Assembly (NCBI GenBank): GCA_934526065.1 | Contig: CAKSZX010000001.1 | Span: 248,001 to 312,000, forward strand | Source of the DNA: an uncultured Oscillospiraceae bacterium | GTDB lineage: Bacteria; Bacillota; Clostridia; Oscillospirales; Ruminococcaceae | Direction: 5' to 3' | Length of the DNA stretch: 64,000 bases | In this document: in pieces, positions 42,907 to 51,594 of the stretch | Position numbering within the stretch: position 1 is the stretch's first letter | Layout: each line of letters begins with the position of its first letter | Notes under the pieces: model-generated | Seen by the model: the letters and a program-made list of their open reading frames with translations, nothing else | What the model was told of the DNA's origin: nothing | Database searches by the model: none | Program-made: the position numbers and the translations under genes

Positions 42907-43836
42907 ATGAAAAAGATATTTGCAATTTTACTTTCCGCACTTGTTTTGGCCGGCGGGTTTACAGCTTGTTCAAACAGCGAGGGCGTTTCATCTTCACAAT
43001 CCGATACGGCGTCTGTTGCGTCTGAAAATCAAACTTCAAAGCCTGTTGTAACAGCCGGAGAAATAGAAAAAGGCAGTGTTACGGTATATGACTACGGAAA
43101 TGTTAAATTGCACGCAGTTGCAACGGAGGACGCCTTAGGCGACGAGTATTATATCGTAGAGGGAGAAAATTCCCTTATCGGCATTGAATTGCCCAGCTTT
43201 ACAGATGATTTGGAAGCTATGAAAAATTATATCGAAAAACTCGATAAACCTGTCGAAGGGTTCTTTATATGCGACCACCCGGCGGGCAAGAGTTATATTG
43301 ACGGTGTAAAAATCTACGGCACCGACGGCGCTAAAAAATCTATCGAAAGCGGTTCTACATTCGCCACAACAGACGGTTTGTACCAAACTTTCGGCGATGA
43401 TTTCCACGGCGGAGATGACATGGCCGATATAAATACCGTGGTATCCGGTTCGGTTACAATAGACGGTATTGAGTTTAATCTTATCGACAGGGGCGAAACT
43501 TATGACCTTGAAATTCCGTCAATGAATGTTGTTTACACTCATATGCTGGGCAAAACAAGCCATTCTATTCTTCTCAGCGTTGAACGGATGGACAATATGG
43601 TTAAAGTGTTAAATGAATATCAAAGTACAGGCTACGATATGATACTTTCCGCCCACAGCACACCGGAAGGTCAGGATGCTGTAACCGAGAAAATAGCCTA
43701 TGTTGAAAAGACCAAAGAATTGGCTGAGGAAAGCACAACCGCCGATGAATTTATTCGGGCTATGAAAGAGGCATTCCCGGATTACACAGGTGAAAATTAT
43801 CTTGAAATGAGCGCAAGCGCATTATATGCAGAATAA
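42907..43836 (+). CDS. Lipoprotein with degenerate metallo-beta-lactamase-like domain
   Basis: This 309-residue protein has a lipoprotein signal (lipobox FTAC, Cys about residue 21), a Ser/Thr linker and a domain that reads like a metallo-hydrolase fold: GDEYYIVEGENSLIGIELPS, FFICDHPAGKSYIDG and MILSAHSTPEGQDAV. The usual HxHxDH motif is not intact, so it may bind ligand without hydrolysis. It is divergent from hxlR and probably controlled by it. AAAGGAG precedes the ATG. MBL-like identity is tentative. Confidence 0.65.
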   Translation: MKKIFAILLSALVLAGGFTACSNSEGVSSSQSDTASVASENQTSKPVVTAGEIEKGSVTVYDYGNVKLHAVATEDALGDEYYIVEGENSLIGIELPSFTDDLEAMKNYIEKLDKPVEGFFICDHPAGKSYIDGVKIYGTDGAKKSIESGSTFATTDGLYQTFGDDFHGGDDMADINTVVSGSVTIDGIEFNLIDRGETYDLEIPSMNVVYTHMLGKTSHSILLSVERMDNMVKVLNEYQSTGYDMILSAHSTPEGQDAVTEKIAYVEKTKELAEESTTADEFIRAMKEAFPDYTGENYLEMSASALYAE

Positions 43837-43883
43837 TATGTAAAACGGGCGGGCATTTAAGCCCGCTCGATTTCATAGGTTAC

Positions 43884-43900
43884 AAAAAAGTGCGTACTTG
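43884..43900 (+). promoter_or_regulatory. Shared motif copy 2 (candidate HxlR operator)
   Basis: AAAAAAGTGCGTACTTG, identical to copy 1. It overlaps a possible -35 (TTGCCA, 43898-43903), 16 nt before TAAAAT (43920-43925), upstream of the macrodomain-SirTM operon. Confidence 0.6.
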
Positions 43901-43947
43901 CCATAAAATCACAGCGTGGTAAAATAAAGTAAAAGGCGGTGAAAATT

Positions 43948-44724
43948 ATGACCCAAAGCGAGAGAAGAATATTTCTTATACAAGAACTGTTAAAGGAAAG
44001 ACACAGCGAGGACATTGAAATCCCAAAAGACAGTACAAACCAAAAAAGACTGCTGAGGGCGCTGTTTAATGTGCGCCCGCCCATACCTGCAAAAGAAGAA
44101 TTTTTAAAAATACAAAATAGGTATTTGCAGGAGGCAACAAGAGAAAAAGGTATAGCGGATTATAAAAATTTAACCCAGATTGCCAAAGAAATTTACCTTT
44201 GGCAAGGGAATATAACGCGGCTTAAATGCGACTGCATAGTAAATGCCGCCAACAGCCGGCTTTTAGGGTGCTTCCACCCAAATCACGGCTGTATAGACAA
44301 CGCAATACACACATATGCCGGGGTGCAGTTGCGCCTTGTCTGTAACGAAATTATGGAAAAGCAGGGCAAGGAAGAAATGCCCGGCAGGGCCAAAATCACA
44401 CCGGCGTTTAATCTGCCAAGTAAATATGTAATCCACACGGTGGGGCCTATTGTAAGCGTAAAATTGCAACCTGACGATTGCCGTCTTTTAAAATCGTGCT
44501 ATAATTCATGCTTAGATGTTGCCCGGGAAAATGGGCTTAAAAGTATAGCTTTTTGTTGTATATCAACAGGGGAATTTCATTTCCCCAATGAAAGGGCGGC
44601 AGAAATCGCCGTTGAGACGGTAAAGGAATATAAATTGAAAAATCACAGTGAAATCGAGGTGATATTTAATGTTTTTAAAGACGCAGACAGAGAAATATAC
44701 GAGAGAATATTATCAAAATATTGA
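43948..44724 (+). CDS. Zinc-containing macrodomain ADP-ribosyl hydrolase (SirTM-linked)
   Basis: This 258-residue protein has a macrodomain (WQGNITRLKCDCIVNAANSR) with the insertion GCFHPNHGCIDNAIH that carries the zinc ligands typical of the macrodomain group linked to SirTM, plus GRAKITPAFNLPSKYVIHTV and CISTGEFHFPNERAAEIAV. These enzymes remove ADP-ribose that SirTM attaches. ATG at 43948 follows GGCGGTGA. The sirtuin gene begins inside its last 56 nt, so the pair is tightly coupled. Enzymatic role is from characterised relatives. Confidence 0.92.
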   Translation: MTQSERRIFLIQELLKERHSEDIEIPKDSTNQKRLLRALFNVRPPIPAKEEFLKIQNRYLQEATREKGIADYKNLTQIAKEIYLWQGNITRLKCDCIVNAANSRLLGCFHPNHGCIDNAIHTYAGVQLRLVCNEIMEKQGKEEMPGRAKITPAFNLPSKYVIHTVGPIVSVKLQPDDCRLLKSCYNSCLDVARENGLKSIAFCCISTGEFHFPNERAAEIAVETVKEYKLKNHSEIEVIFNVFKDADREIYERILSKY

Positions 44725-45541
44725 AAAGCTCAAAAATGCATTGGATGACGCCGACTGTATTGTTATAGGCGCAGGGGCGGGGCTTTCGACTTCCCGGGGA
44801 TATGAATACGGCGGAGAGAGATTTAAAAAATATTTTTCCGATTTTGAGGAAAAGTACGGATTTCACGATATGTACTCCGGCGGTTTTTACCCATATAAAA
44901 CCCTTGAAGAATACTGGGCTTATTGGAGCAGATATATTTATGTAAACAGGTATGTACCGGCGCCAAACAACCTTTATGAAAAACTTTTAAATTTGGTAAA
45001 CGGCAAAGATTATTTTGTAATAACCACAAATGTTGACCACTGTTTCCAAAAGGCCGGCTTTGATAAAAAACGCCTCTTTTACACTCAGGGTGACTACGGG
45101 CTTTTTCAATGTCCGACCCCCTGTTGCAGAGAGACTTTTGACAATAAGGACGCCATAACAAAGATGTACTTTGAGCAAAAAGATATGAAAATACCGACGG
45201 AGTTAATCCCCAAATGTCCCCATTGCGGCAGGCTGCTCACTATGAATTTACGCAGTGACGATAAATTTGTGGAGGACGAGGGCTGGCACAGACGGGCAGA
45301 AAGGTATCGGAATTTTTTGAGAACAAGAGAAAATCAAAAAATTCTTTTCTTAGAGTTAGGGGTCGGTTACAATACGCCGGTTATTATAAAGTATCCATTT
45401 TGGCAAATGACGGCGAAAAATCCAAGGGCGACATATGCCTGTGTAAACATGGGGGAGGCCCTATGCCCGAAAGAAATAAGGGAGCAATCTCTGAGTATTG
45501 ACGATGATATATATCGTGTTATCTCACTCCTTGAAAAATAA
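44669..45541 (+). CDS. Class M sirtuin (SirTM), protein ADP-ribosyltransferase
   Basis: This 290-residue sirtuin has the NAD pocket VIGAGAGLSTSRGYEYGG (residues 33-49), TTNVDHCF with N121, and YTQGDYG in which Q140 replaces the deacetylase histidine, the feature of SirTM enzymes that ADP-ribosylate rather than deacetylate. A zinc ribbon is suggested by CPTPCC and CPHCG. GAGGTGA precedes ATG at 44669 inside the macrodomain gene. Known SirTM enzymes modify lipoylated GcvH-L in oxidative-stress operons; no GcvH-L or lipoate ligase gene is next to this one, so its target is unclear. Confidence 0.92.
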   Translation: MFLKTQTEKYTREYYQNIEKLKNALDDADCIVIGAGAGLSTSRGYEYGGERFKKYFSDFEEKYGFHDMYSGGFYPYKTLEEYWAYWSRYIYVNRYVPAPNNLYEKLLNLVNGKDYFVITTNVDHCFQKAGFDKKRLFYTQGDYGLFQCPTPCCRETFDNKDAITKMYFEQKDMKIPTELIPKCPHCGRLLTMNLRSDDKFVEDEGWHRRAERYRNFLRTRENQKILFLELGVGYNTPVIIKYPFWQMTAKNPRATYACVNMGEALCPKEIREQSLSIDDDIYRVISLLEK

Positions 45542-45577
45542 AAATCCCGAGGGAATTTGCCCTCGGGATAAATTTTT
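45541..45577. terminator. Bidirectional terminator
   Basis: ATCCCGAGGG and CCCTCGGGAT, a 10-bp stem, between the SirTM and PepV genes. Confidence 0.85.
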
Positions 45578-45579
45578 AA

Positions 45580-46974
45580 TTAAAATTCAAGTTTTTGCAG
45601 TTCGTACATACCGCATATTAAAATTTCAAGTGCGTCCATAAGTCCGTCTATGGAAAAACCTTCTTCTGCCATATGCTCTGTACCTATGTAATCAGGGTTA
45701 GGCACATTGCGTGAAACAATGCCGAAAGCTGCACCGGCAGGAAAAGCCCTCCGGTATGTTCCGCCGCCGATAGTGTACGGTTTTTCATCTTTACCGGTAA
45801 GTTCATTGTAAACGCCTAACAGAGCTTGTATTGCCGGGTGTTCCGGACCTGAGCAAAATGGCGGATTGCCGCTTGCACTCGTAATTCTTCCGCCTACCGA
45901 ACTAAGCTTTTCGCAGAGCTGTTTTTCCATCTTTTCAACCGATGTGCTTGTGGGGAAGCGGATATTTATATTTTGGGTGAACACGCCGTTTTCAAAATCT
46001 ATAAGACCGCCTATAACCGTAAGGGGGTCAAAAACATCGTCTTTGGCATCAATGCCCAATGTGCTGCCGTCATAATTGTGGTGCATATCCCGGATTAGTT
46101 CCATATAGGGCTTTTCATCGGCGGTAAAAAGGTTATTTTCAAGGCCGTAGTCCATAATCATGCCTATGGCGCTTACTTTGCCTTGCGGCCGCATTGCGTG
46201 GCCGCCTATGCCGTGAGCCGTAACCGTTACTGTGTCTCCGTTGTCGGCAATTTCAAAGTTTTCTTTTTCGGGGAAATTGCCTGCGGATTTTTTAAATTCT
46301 GCCCGGGCAAGATCGGATATTACATTGCTTGCCACTCCGGCTTTAAATTTTACCACATTTCCGTTTTCAATCTTTTTACTTGCAAGGCCGAAAGAGGCAA
46401 TGCCTTTTTCGCCGCAGCAAACAGGGAAGTCCGCATCCGGAGTAAAAATAAACACCGGCGGTTTTTCTTGTTGTAAGTAGCAGCGCACATCGGAAGAACC
46501 TGTTTCCTCATCACTGCCGAAAATCGCTCTCATGGTATAAGGCAAGTCCAGGTTTTGCTCCTTGAAAAATTTCATCATGTAAGATGTCAAAACCGCAGGG
46601 CCTTTGTCGTCGCTTACGCCTCGTCCCACAAGGTAACCGTTGATCTCACGAACGGTAAATGGGTCGGCTTTCCAACCGTTGCCCCGTGGCACAACATCAA
46701 CATGGGCGATAGAAGCAAGGTATTTTTCACTTTTGCCGTCTATTTGTGCATAGCCTGTTCTGTTGTCTAAATTTTTCACCGACAAACCGTTTTTCTTTGA
46801 AATTTCAAGAATTTTTTCAAGAGCTTTTTTAGGCCCCCGGCCGTAAGGCGCACCGTCTTCGGGGGTGCCCTGTACGCTGTTTATGCTTACAAGGTCCTTG
46901 ATGTCGGCTACTATGTCCTCTTTGTTTTTTTGTACGAAATCTTTTACTTTCCGCTTAAATTCACTGTCAATCAT
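45580..46974 (-). CDS. pepV: Sapep/PepV-family Mn/Zn dipeptidase (M20)
   Basis: This 464-residue M20 peptidase has the metal-site blocks IAHVDVVPRGNGW, GRGVSDDKGPAVLTSYMM and FGSDEETGSSDV, and the PepV-type lid domain. It cleaves dipeptides in the cytoplasm. The length and the DDKGP motif fit PepV. GGAGGAC precedes ATG at 46974. It is cotranscribed at most with the upstream glycosyltransferase gene 32 nt away. Confidence 0.9.
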   Translation of the reverse strand: MIDSEFKRKVKDFVQKNKEDIVADIKDLVSINSVQGTPEDGAPYGRGPKKALEKILEISKKNGLSVKNLDNRTGYAQIDGKSEKYLASIAHVDVVPRGNGWKADPFTVREINGYLVGRGVSDDKGPAVLTSYMMKFFKEQNLDLPYTMRAIFGSDEETGSSDVRCYLQQEKPPVFIFTPDADFPVCCGEKGIASFGLASKKIENGNVVKFKAGVASNVISDLARAEFKKSAGNFPEKENFEIADNGDTVTVTAHGIGGHAMRPQGKVSAIGMIMDYGLENNLFTADEKPYMELIRDMHHNYDGSTLGIDAKDDVFDPLTVIGGLIDFENGVFTQNINIRFPTSTSVEKMEKQLCEKLSSVGGRITSASGNPPFCSGPEHPAIQALLGVYNELTGKDEKPYTIGGGTYRRAFPAGAAFGIVSRNVPNPDYIGTEHMAEEGFSIDGLMDALEILICGMYELQKLEF

Positions 46975-47006
46975 ATTTGTCCTCCTATGACTGTTATATA
47001 CTTAAA

Positions 47007-48581
47007 TTATACTTGCATCGTATCTTTTTTACAAGTCAATATGTGTTTTTTATGGGAAAAAATATCGCAGATTTTTTGTGTAATTGTTACAATGCCTATT
47101 GCACTTACAATAAAAAATAAACTCCACTGATTTATAAGTTGGCGGTGATTGGACTCCCAAAGCATCATAAACAGCCAAAAGCCCACAAGCCCCAAGTACG
47201 GGGCAAGGGTTGTGTTAAATTTTTTCTCTTTGAGCTTTACAATCCCTCCCGCAACCCCAGTGACAATCATAAACAGGTAAAACGAATTTGAAAAATTGTT
47301 GTATATGCCGTAGTAAGGCCCGTTTTCCAAAACAAGTTTATACACTGTGTTTACAGGTTCCGAAGGCTCGGCGTACAGGTAACTGTAACGCATATCCCGG
47401 TTGCCGGAACCGAATGTGCGGCAGGTTTTTCTGTAAAGTAATTTTAAATATCCGCCAAAACCCATTTCTTTAAGTCGGTTTGCTATCTCCTGTTTATTAA
47501 GCTCTATCCTGTTGGCTTTTCCGCCTACGGAACAGGTTATTTCCCATTCGTCAATCCAGCTGTAAGAGCCGTCTTTTTGTAAGCCCATCATCAAAAAGTG
47601 GGTTACCGGCATGGCCTCATCGGCACGGCTTTCTTCTATTACGGTGCCGTATTCCCACCGATGAAAACCGGTGTTTACACCGAGAAATACAATGATTGCA
47701 ATTAAAAATTTTGGCAGTGATTTTTTAAATTTGCCCTTGAAAATACTTTCTGTAAACAGCGCAATAAATATAATTGCTACCGTAGCTTTTATCTGCATAC
47801 CAAGACCAAGACAAACCCCGGCCAAAACCCGGTACAAAATTGATTTTTTCTTATCTGCGCACTCCAAAGCTCTGTGCATAAATAAAAGAATACAGGGAAC
47901 GACCCAAACCGAGTAAGTATCCGTATAACTGACGCAGCTTTGAAAATAAACGGGAATATAGCAGGCGGTTATAAACAAAAACATAAGTGCGGTTTTATTG
48001 CCGAAAACCTCGTCTGTATAGTAAAAGGCGGCGGCTATCATAATTGTAAACAGAATATGCCCCACAACCATGGAAACAAAGTAGTAATCCGTAACCCCCA
48101 AAAGGCTGACAATTTTAAACAAGGCCTGTAAAAGCATAAATTCTCCTACATTGTTTGTATAGTGGTGCAGGTAATTGTTGTAAAGCTGAAAATCTTCACT
48201 GTTGCCCTGCCGAGAATATATAACAGCGCCGTTGAAAACTTTTTCGTGGTCATATAGCGGAGAATTCATATTAAAAAGGCTCACAACAAATTGAATGGCA
48301 AAAATTAAGATCAAAAATACAATCAAAATCCTTTTGCGGTTTTCAATCAATTTTTCCCGGTGTTTCGAGGATATAAAAATATCGGCTGCCGTTAAAAAAG
48401 CCCAACAGAACATTAAAATTATCTGAACTGCCGGGTTGTAATCAAAAGAAAGATTTTTGCCCAGCCGCCGGAACAAAACAAGACAATATATAAGGCAGAA
48501 CAAAACTAAAACAGCTTTTGAATAAAATTTGTTCGCCTTTGAGTTAATGGCGGAAAAACAGCCGCCGTCCGTATTTTTCAT
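47007..48581 (-). CDS. Multi-pass membrane glycosyltransferase-like protein (GT39/ArnT-like)
   Basis: This 524-residue protein has about 11 membrane segments, with an N-terminal loop containing NSPLYDHEKVFNGAVIYSRQ (acidic residues after the first helices as in GT-C enzymes) and a C-terminal half with a soluble loop. GT-C enzymes transfer sugar from lipid carriers outside the membrane. The start at 48581 follows GGGAGC. Family assignment is by overall layout; no firm motif proves it. Confidence 0.65.
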   Translation of the reverse strand: MKNTDGGCFSAINSKANKFYSKAVLVLFCLIYCLVLFRRLGKNLSFDYNPAVQIILMFCWAFLTAADIFISSKHREKLIENRKRILIVFLILIFAIQFVVSLFNMNSPLYDHEKVFNGAVIYSRQGNSEDFQLYNNYLHHYTNNVGEFMLLQALFKIVSLLGVTDYYFVSMVVGHILFTIMIAAAFYYTDEVFGNKTALMFLFITACYIPVYFQSCVSYTDTYSVWVVPCILLFMHRALECADKKKSILYRVLAGVCLGLGMQIKATVAIIFIALFTESIFKGKFKKSLPKFLIAIIVFLGVNTGFHRWEYGTVIEESRADEAMPVTHFLMMGLQKDGSYSWIDEWEITCSVGGKANRIELNKQEIANRLKEMGFGGYLKLLYRKTCRTFGSGNRDMRYSYLYAEPSEPVNTVYKLVLENGPYYGIYNNFSNSFYLFMIVTGVAGGIVKLKEKKFNTTLAPYLGLVGFWLFMMLWESNHRQLINQWSLFFIVSAIGIVTITQKICDIFSHKKHILTCKKDTMQV

Positions 48582-48717
48582 ATGTATAGCTCCCAAACTT
48601 GCGATAAATTAACATAATTATAGCAATATCACGAAATTTTTTCAATAAATTATGGAAATATTCACATTTCTGTGTTATAATTAAAATTCGAGAATTCAAG
48701 AGAAAAGGAATGTATAA

Positions 48718-49080
48718 ATGAAAAAACATCTTAATGTAAACACCGTGCTTATAGGCCTTTTGGTTATAGTTTCCCTTGGTGTGTTCGGTTATCAAAAGTT
48801 CTTCAAAAATTCACTTTCCGCCGATAACGGCATTGCCGAAGTTTATGTGGGCAATCAGGTGGTAAAAAGAATACCCCTTAACAAGGATGAAACATACACA
48901 ATTACACAGGGCTTGCTCACCTGCACCATTGATGTAAAGGACGGCAAGGCGGCGTTTATAAACAGCCAGTGCCCGGATCACCTTTGCGAGGGTTTCGGTT
49001 ACATAGGCAACGAAAATGATTTTGCCATTTGCGCCCCGGCAAATGTAGGTATGATGATTACATCGCCTGTAAAAAAGTAA
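48718..49080 (+). CDS. Membrane-anchored NusG domain II-like protein
   Basis: This 120-residue protein has a single N-terminal membrane anchor (VLIGLLVIVSLGVFGY) and a small beta domain with IAEVYVGNQVVKRIPL and INSQCPDHLCEGFGYI, the pattern of NusG domain II proteins (PF07009) found beside flavin and heptaprenyl genes in Clostridia. The two Cys may matter structurally. AAAAGGAA precedes the ATG. It is divergent from the glycosyltransferase gene. The role is unknown. Confidence 0.8.
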   Translation: MKKHLNVNTVLIGLLVIVSLGVFGYQKFFKNSLSADNGIAEVYVGNQVVKRIPLNKDETYTITQGLLTCTIDVKDGKAAFINSQCPDHLCEGFGYIGNENDFAICAPANVGMMITSPVKK

Positions 49081-49408
49081 ATTTACATTGTTAAATAGTT
49101 GTTTGATTTGTAAAGCTCCCGGTGGGGGCTTTATTTTTGTCACAAAAGCCAAAACTTTCCCGGCTCGGCTTTGATGTATAAGATGATCGGTGGATGATTA
49201 CATATCCCCCGGTGAGGGAAATTTCTCGGCGATTTTCTTTATCTTTATAAAAATAAGCTCCTTTTCGGTTCACAATTTTTAAGTTTATTACAGCATTTGC
49301 AAAACAATGTGTAAATCAGGCTGTTTTTGCGAAAAAAACATAGAAAAAAATAAATTTATATGTTATCATATACAATGTAACATAAATGATACAAAAGAGG
49401 ACAAATTT
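49081..49408. other. 328-nt intergenic region with terminator, no gene seen
   Basis: AAAGCTCCC/GGGGGCTTT with T run at 49112-49138 ends the NusG-II gene. A second stem AAAGCC/GGCTTT (49143-49174) and AT-rich sequence follow. I see no convincing small gene or riboswitch here. Confidence 0.6.
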
Positions 49409-50347
49409 ATGTCAAAACTTATTTCGGTGATAGTGCCCTGTTACAATGAGCAGGAAGTCCTTCACCTTTTTTATGAGGAAATTACCCGTGTTGCAGGAGA
49501 AATGCCAAATTACAATTTTGAATTTTTGTTTGTAAACGACGGGTCAAAGGACAAAACCCTTGAAATATTAAAGGAATTTGCACAAAAAGACGAGAGGGCA
49601 AAGTACATATCTTTTTCCCGCAATTTCGGCAAGGAAGCGGCAATTTATGCCGGTTTGGAAAACTCCAAAGGGGATTATGTATGTATGATGGATGCGGATT
49701 TACAGGATCCGCCAGCGCTTTTGCCGGAAATGGTAAAGTATATTGAGGAGGAGGGCTATGACTCCGTTGCCACACGCCGTGTCACAAGAGAGGGCGAGCC
49801 GCCGGTTAGGTCTTTCTTTGCCCACAGATTTTATCATTTGATGAATAAAATCTCCAAAACCGAGATAGTTGACGGGGCAAGAGATTATCGCCTTATGACA
49901 AGACAGTTTGTAAATTCACTGCTGGATTTAGGCGAATACAACAGATTTTCCAAGGGGCTTTTCGGCTGGGTAGGCTACAAAACCAAGTGGTTGGAATACA
50001 AAAATGTGGAGCGTGCCGCCGGGGAAACCAAGTGGTCTTTCTGGAAACTTCTTCTTTACAGCATAGAGGGCATTGTGGCTTTTTCAACCGTGCCTTTGAC
50101 AATCAGTATCACAGTTGGGCTTTTGTTTTGCCTTATAGCCCTTATCGGTGTTATATTTATAGTGGTCAGAACATTTGCTTTCGGCGATCCGGTTGCCGGC
50201 TGGCCGAGTATGGTTTGCATAATACTTATGATAGGCGGTATACAGCTTTTCTGCGTGGGTATTTTGGGAGAATACCTCGCAAAGACATACTTGGAGGTTA
50301 AAAACAGACCTTTGTATATATGCAAGGAAACAAATATAGAAAAGTGA
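49409..50347 (+). CDS. GT2 family glycosyltransferase (GtrB/DPM1-like) with membrane anchor
   Basis: This 312-residue protein has the GT-A fold of polyprenyl-phosphate sugar transferases: ISVIVPCYNEQEVLHLFYEE, FVNDGSKDKTLEIL, FSRNFGKEAAIYAGL, DADLQDPP and the acceptor region DYRLMTRQ, then two membrane helices near the C terminus. It would load a sugar on undecaprenyl phosphate for use by GT-C enzymes such as the one nearby. ATG at 49409 follows AAGAGGAC; the frame extends 34 codons upstream without a site. Confidence 0.92.
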   Translation: MSKLISVIVPCYNEQEVLHLFYEEITRVAGEMPNYNFEFLFVNDGSKDKTLEILKEFAQKDERAKYISFSRNFGKEAAIYAGLENSKGDYVCMMDADLQDPPALLPEMVKYIEEEGYDSVATRRVTREGEPPVRSFFAHRFYHLMNKISKTEIVDGARDYRLMTRQFVNSLLDLGEYNRFSKGLFGWVGYKTKWLEYKNVERAAGETKWSFWKLLLYSIEGIVAFSTVPLTISITVGLLFCLIALIGVIFIVVRTFAFGDPVAGWPSMVCIILMIGGIQLFCVGILGEYLAKTYLEVKNRPLYICKETNIEK

Positions 50348-50466
50348 TTTAAAAGGCAACTCACGATGGTTTATCGGGGTTGCCATAAATAATGGGGTTG
50401 AAATATATCACTAAATATTGTATAATCTAATTCAGATAAATACAATATATAGCGTTGGAGGATAAA

Positions 50467-50967
50467 ATGAGATATGCACAAATGCGAAGGTACGACGTTG
50501 CAAACGGAGTGGGCATACGCACCACACTGTTTGTAAGCGGTTGCCACTTCCACTGTAAAAACTGTTTTAACAGCGAATATTGGCCTTTTGAATACGGCGA
50601 GGAATACACCGACGCCGAAATGCAAAAGTTTATAGATATGGGCAAAGTCGACAATGTGACTGGATATTCGATTTTAGGCGGTGAGCCTATGGATCAACTT
50701 TCGGATAATATGTTGCTTAAAACCGTACAGGAAATAAAAAAGCAAACAGGAAAAACAATATGGATGTGGTCTGGCTGGACATACGAGAATATGAACGAAA
50801 AACAGCGTGAAATATTAAAATATGTTGATGTGCTTGTGGACGGACAGTTTGTTGACGAAAAGAAAAATCTTAAATTGTTGTTCCGTGGCAGTGAAAACCA
50901 AAGAATTATAGATGTGCCTAAAACATTGGCACAGGGCAAAGTAGTGTTATGGGAGCATAAAGAATGA
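50467..50967 (+). CDS. nrdG: Anaerobic ribonucleoside-triphosphate reductase activating protein
   Basis: This 166-residue radical SAM protein has C26, C30 and C33 in SGCHFHCKNC, then YSILGGEPMDQ. It generates the glycyl radical on NrdD for oxygen-free deoxynucleotide synthesis. TTGGAGG precedes ATG at 50467. The nrdD gene is not adjacent. Its last bases overlap the dUTPase start (ATGA), so two nucleotide-metabolism genes are coupled. Confidence 0.93.
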   Translation: MRYAQMRRYDVANGVGIRTTLFVSGCHFHCKNCFNSEYWPFEYGEEYTDAEMQKFIDMGKVDNVTGYSILGGEPMDQLSDNMLLKTVQEIKKQTGKTIWMWSGWTYENMNEKQREILKYVDVLVDGQFVDEKKNLKLLFRGSENQRIIDVPKTLAQGKVVLWEHKE

Positions 50968-51416
50968 GCAGCGAAAAAATAAAAATTGTGTATCACTCGG
51001 ATAAGATAGAAAAATTGCGCTATATAGACGGCAAGTCCGACTGGATAGATTTGCGCAGCGCAGAAGATGTTGTTATGAAAAAAGGGGAGTTCCGTTTAAT
51101 AAATTTGGGCGTTACAATGAGCCTGCCCGACGGATATGAAATGATTATAGCACCCCGTTCTTCAACATTTAAAAACTTCGGTATTTTGCAGACCAACAGC
51201 ATAGGTGTAATTGATGAAAAGTACGGTAAAAATTCAAGCAAAGATGTGCTTATGTACCCGGCTTTGGCTGTTCGTGATACGGAAATTCATGTAAATGACA
51301 GAATTTGCCAGTTCAGAATACAAAAGCACCAACCAAAGATTATTTTTGAAGAAATTCAGCCGGAGGACTTAGACGGCGAAAGCCGTGGCGGTTTCGGGTC
51401 TACCGGGGTTAAATAA
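50964..51416 (+). CDS. dut: dUTP diphosphatase (trimeric dUTPase-like)
   Basis: This 150-residue protein has the dUTPase motifs in order: IDLRSAED, APRSSTFKNFGI, IGVIDEKYG, NDRICQFRI and the C-terminal arm RGGFGSTG. It lowers dUTP and supplies dUMP. It overlaps nrdG by four bases (ATGA). It is followed by a strong terminator. Confidence 0.92.
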   Translation: MSSEKIKIVYHSDKIEKLRYIDGKSDWIDLRSAEDVVMKKGEFRLINLGVTMSLPDGYEMIIAPRSSTFKNFGILQTNSIGVIDEKYGKNSSKDVLMYPALAVRDTEIHVNDRICQFRIQKHQPKIIFEEIQPEDLDGESRGGFGSTGVK

Positions 51417-51438
51417 AATATTTTATAAGTTTATAAAG

Positions 51439-51480
51439 AAAAACGGAACTTATCAAGATGATAGGTTCCGTTTTATATTT
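51439..51480 (+). terminator. Intrinsic terminator after dUTPase gene
   Basis: AAAACGGAAC and GTTCCGTTTT, with an inner TATC/GATA helix, then T-rich sequence. Confidence 0.8.
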
Positions 51481-51552
51481 TATAATTTAACTCTTGGAAA
51501 AGGGAAAAGAATAATCAGAAAAGTATGGGTTTGTTCGCAAAGTTTTAAAAAT

Positions 51553-51587
51553 CAAAAACAGCGGATTTCTCCGCTGTTTTATTTTAT
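51553..51587 (-). terminator. Terminator after pflA
   Basis: AAAACAGCGG and CCGCTGTTTT stem followed on the minus strand by T residues. Confidence 0.8.
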
Positions 51588-51594
51588 ATATTGA

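Noticed and set aside
49091..49273. 60-codon minus-strand frame in the gap before the GT2 gene
   Set aside because: No convincing ribosome site, promoter or protein-like composition.
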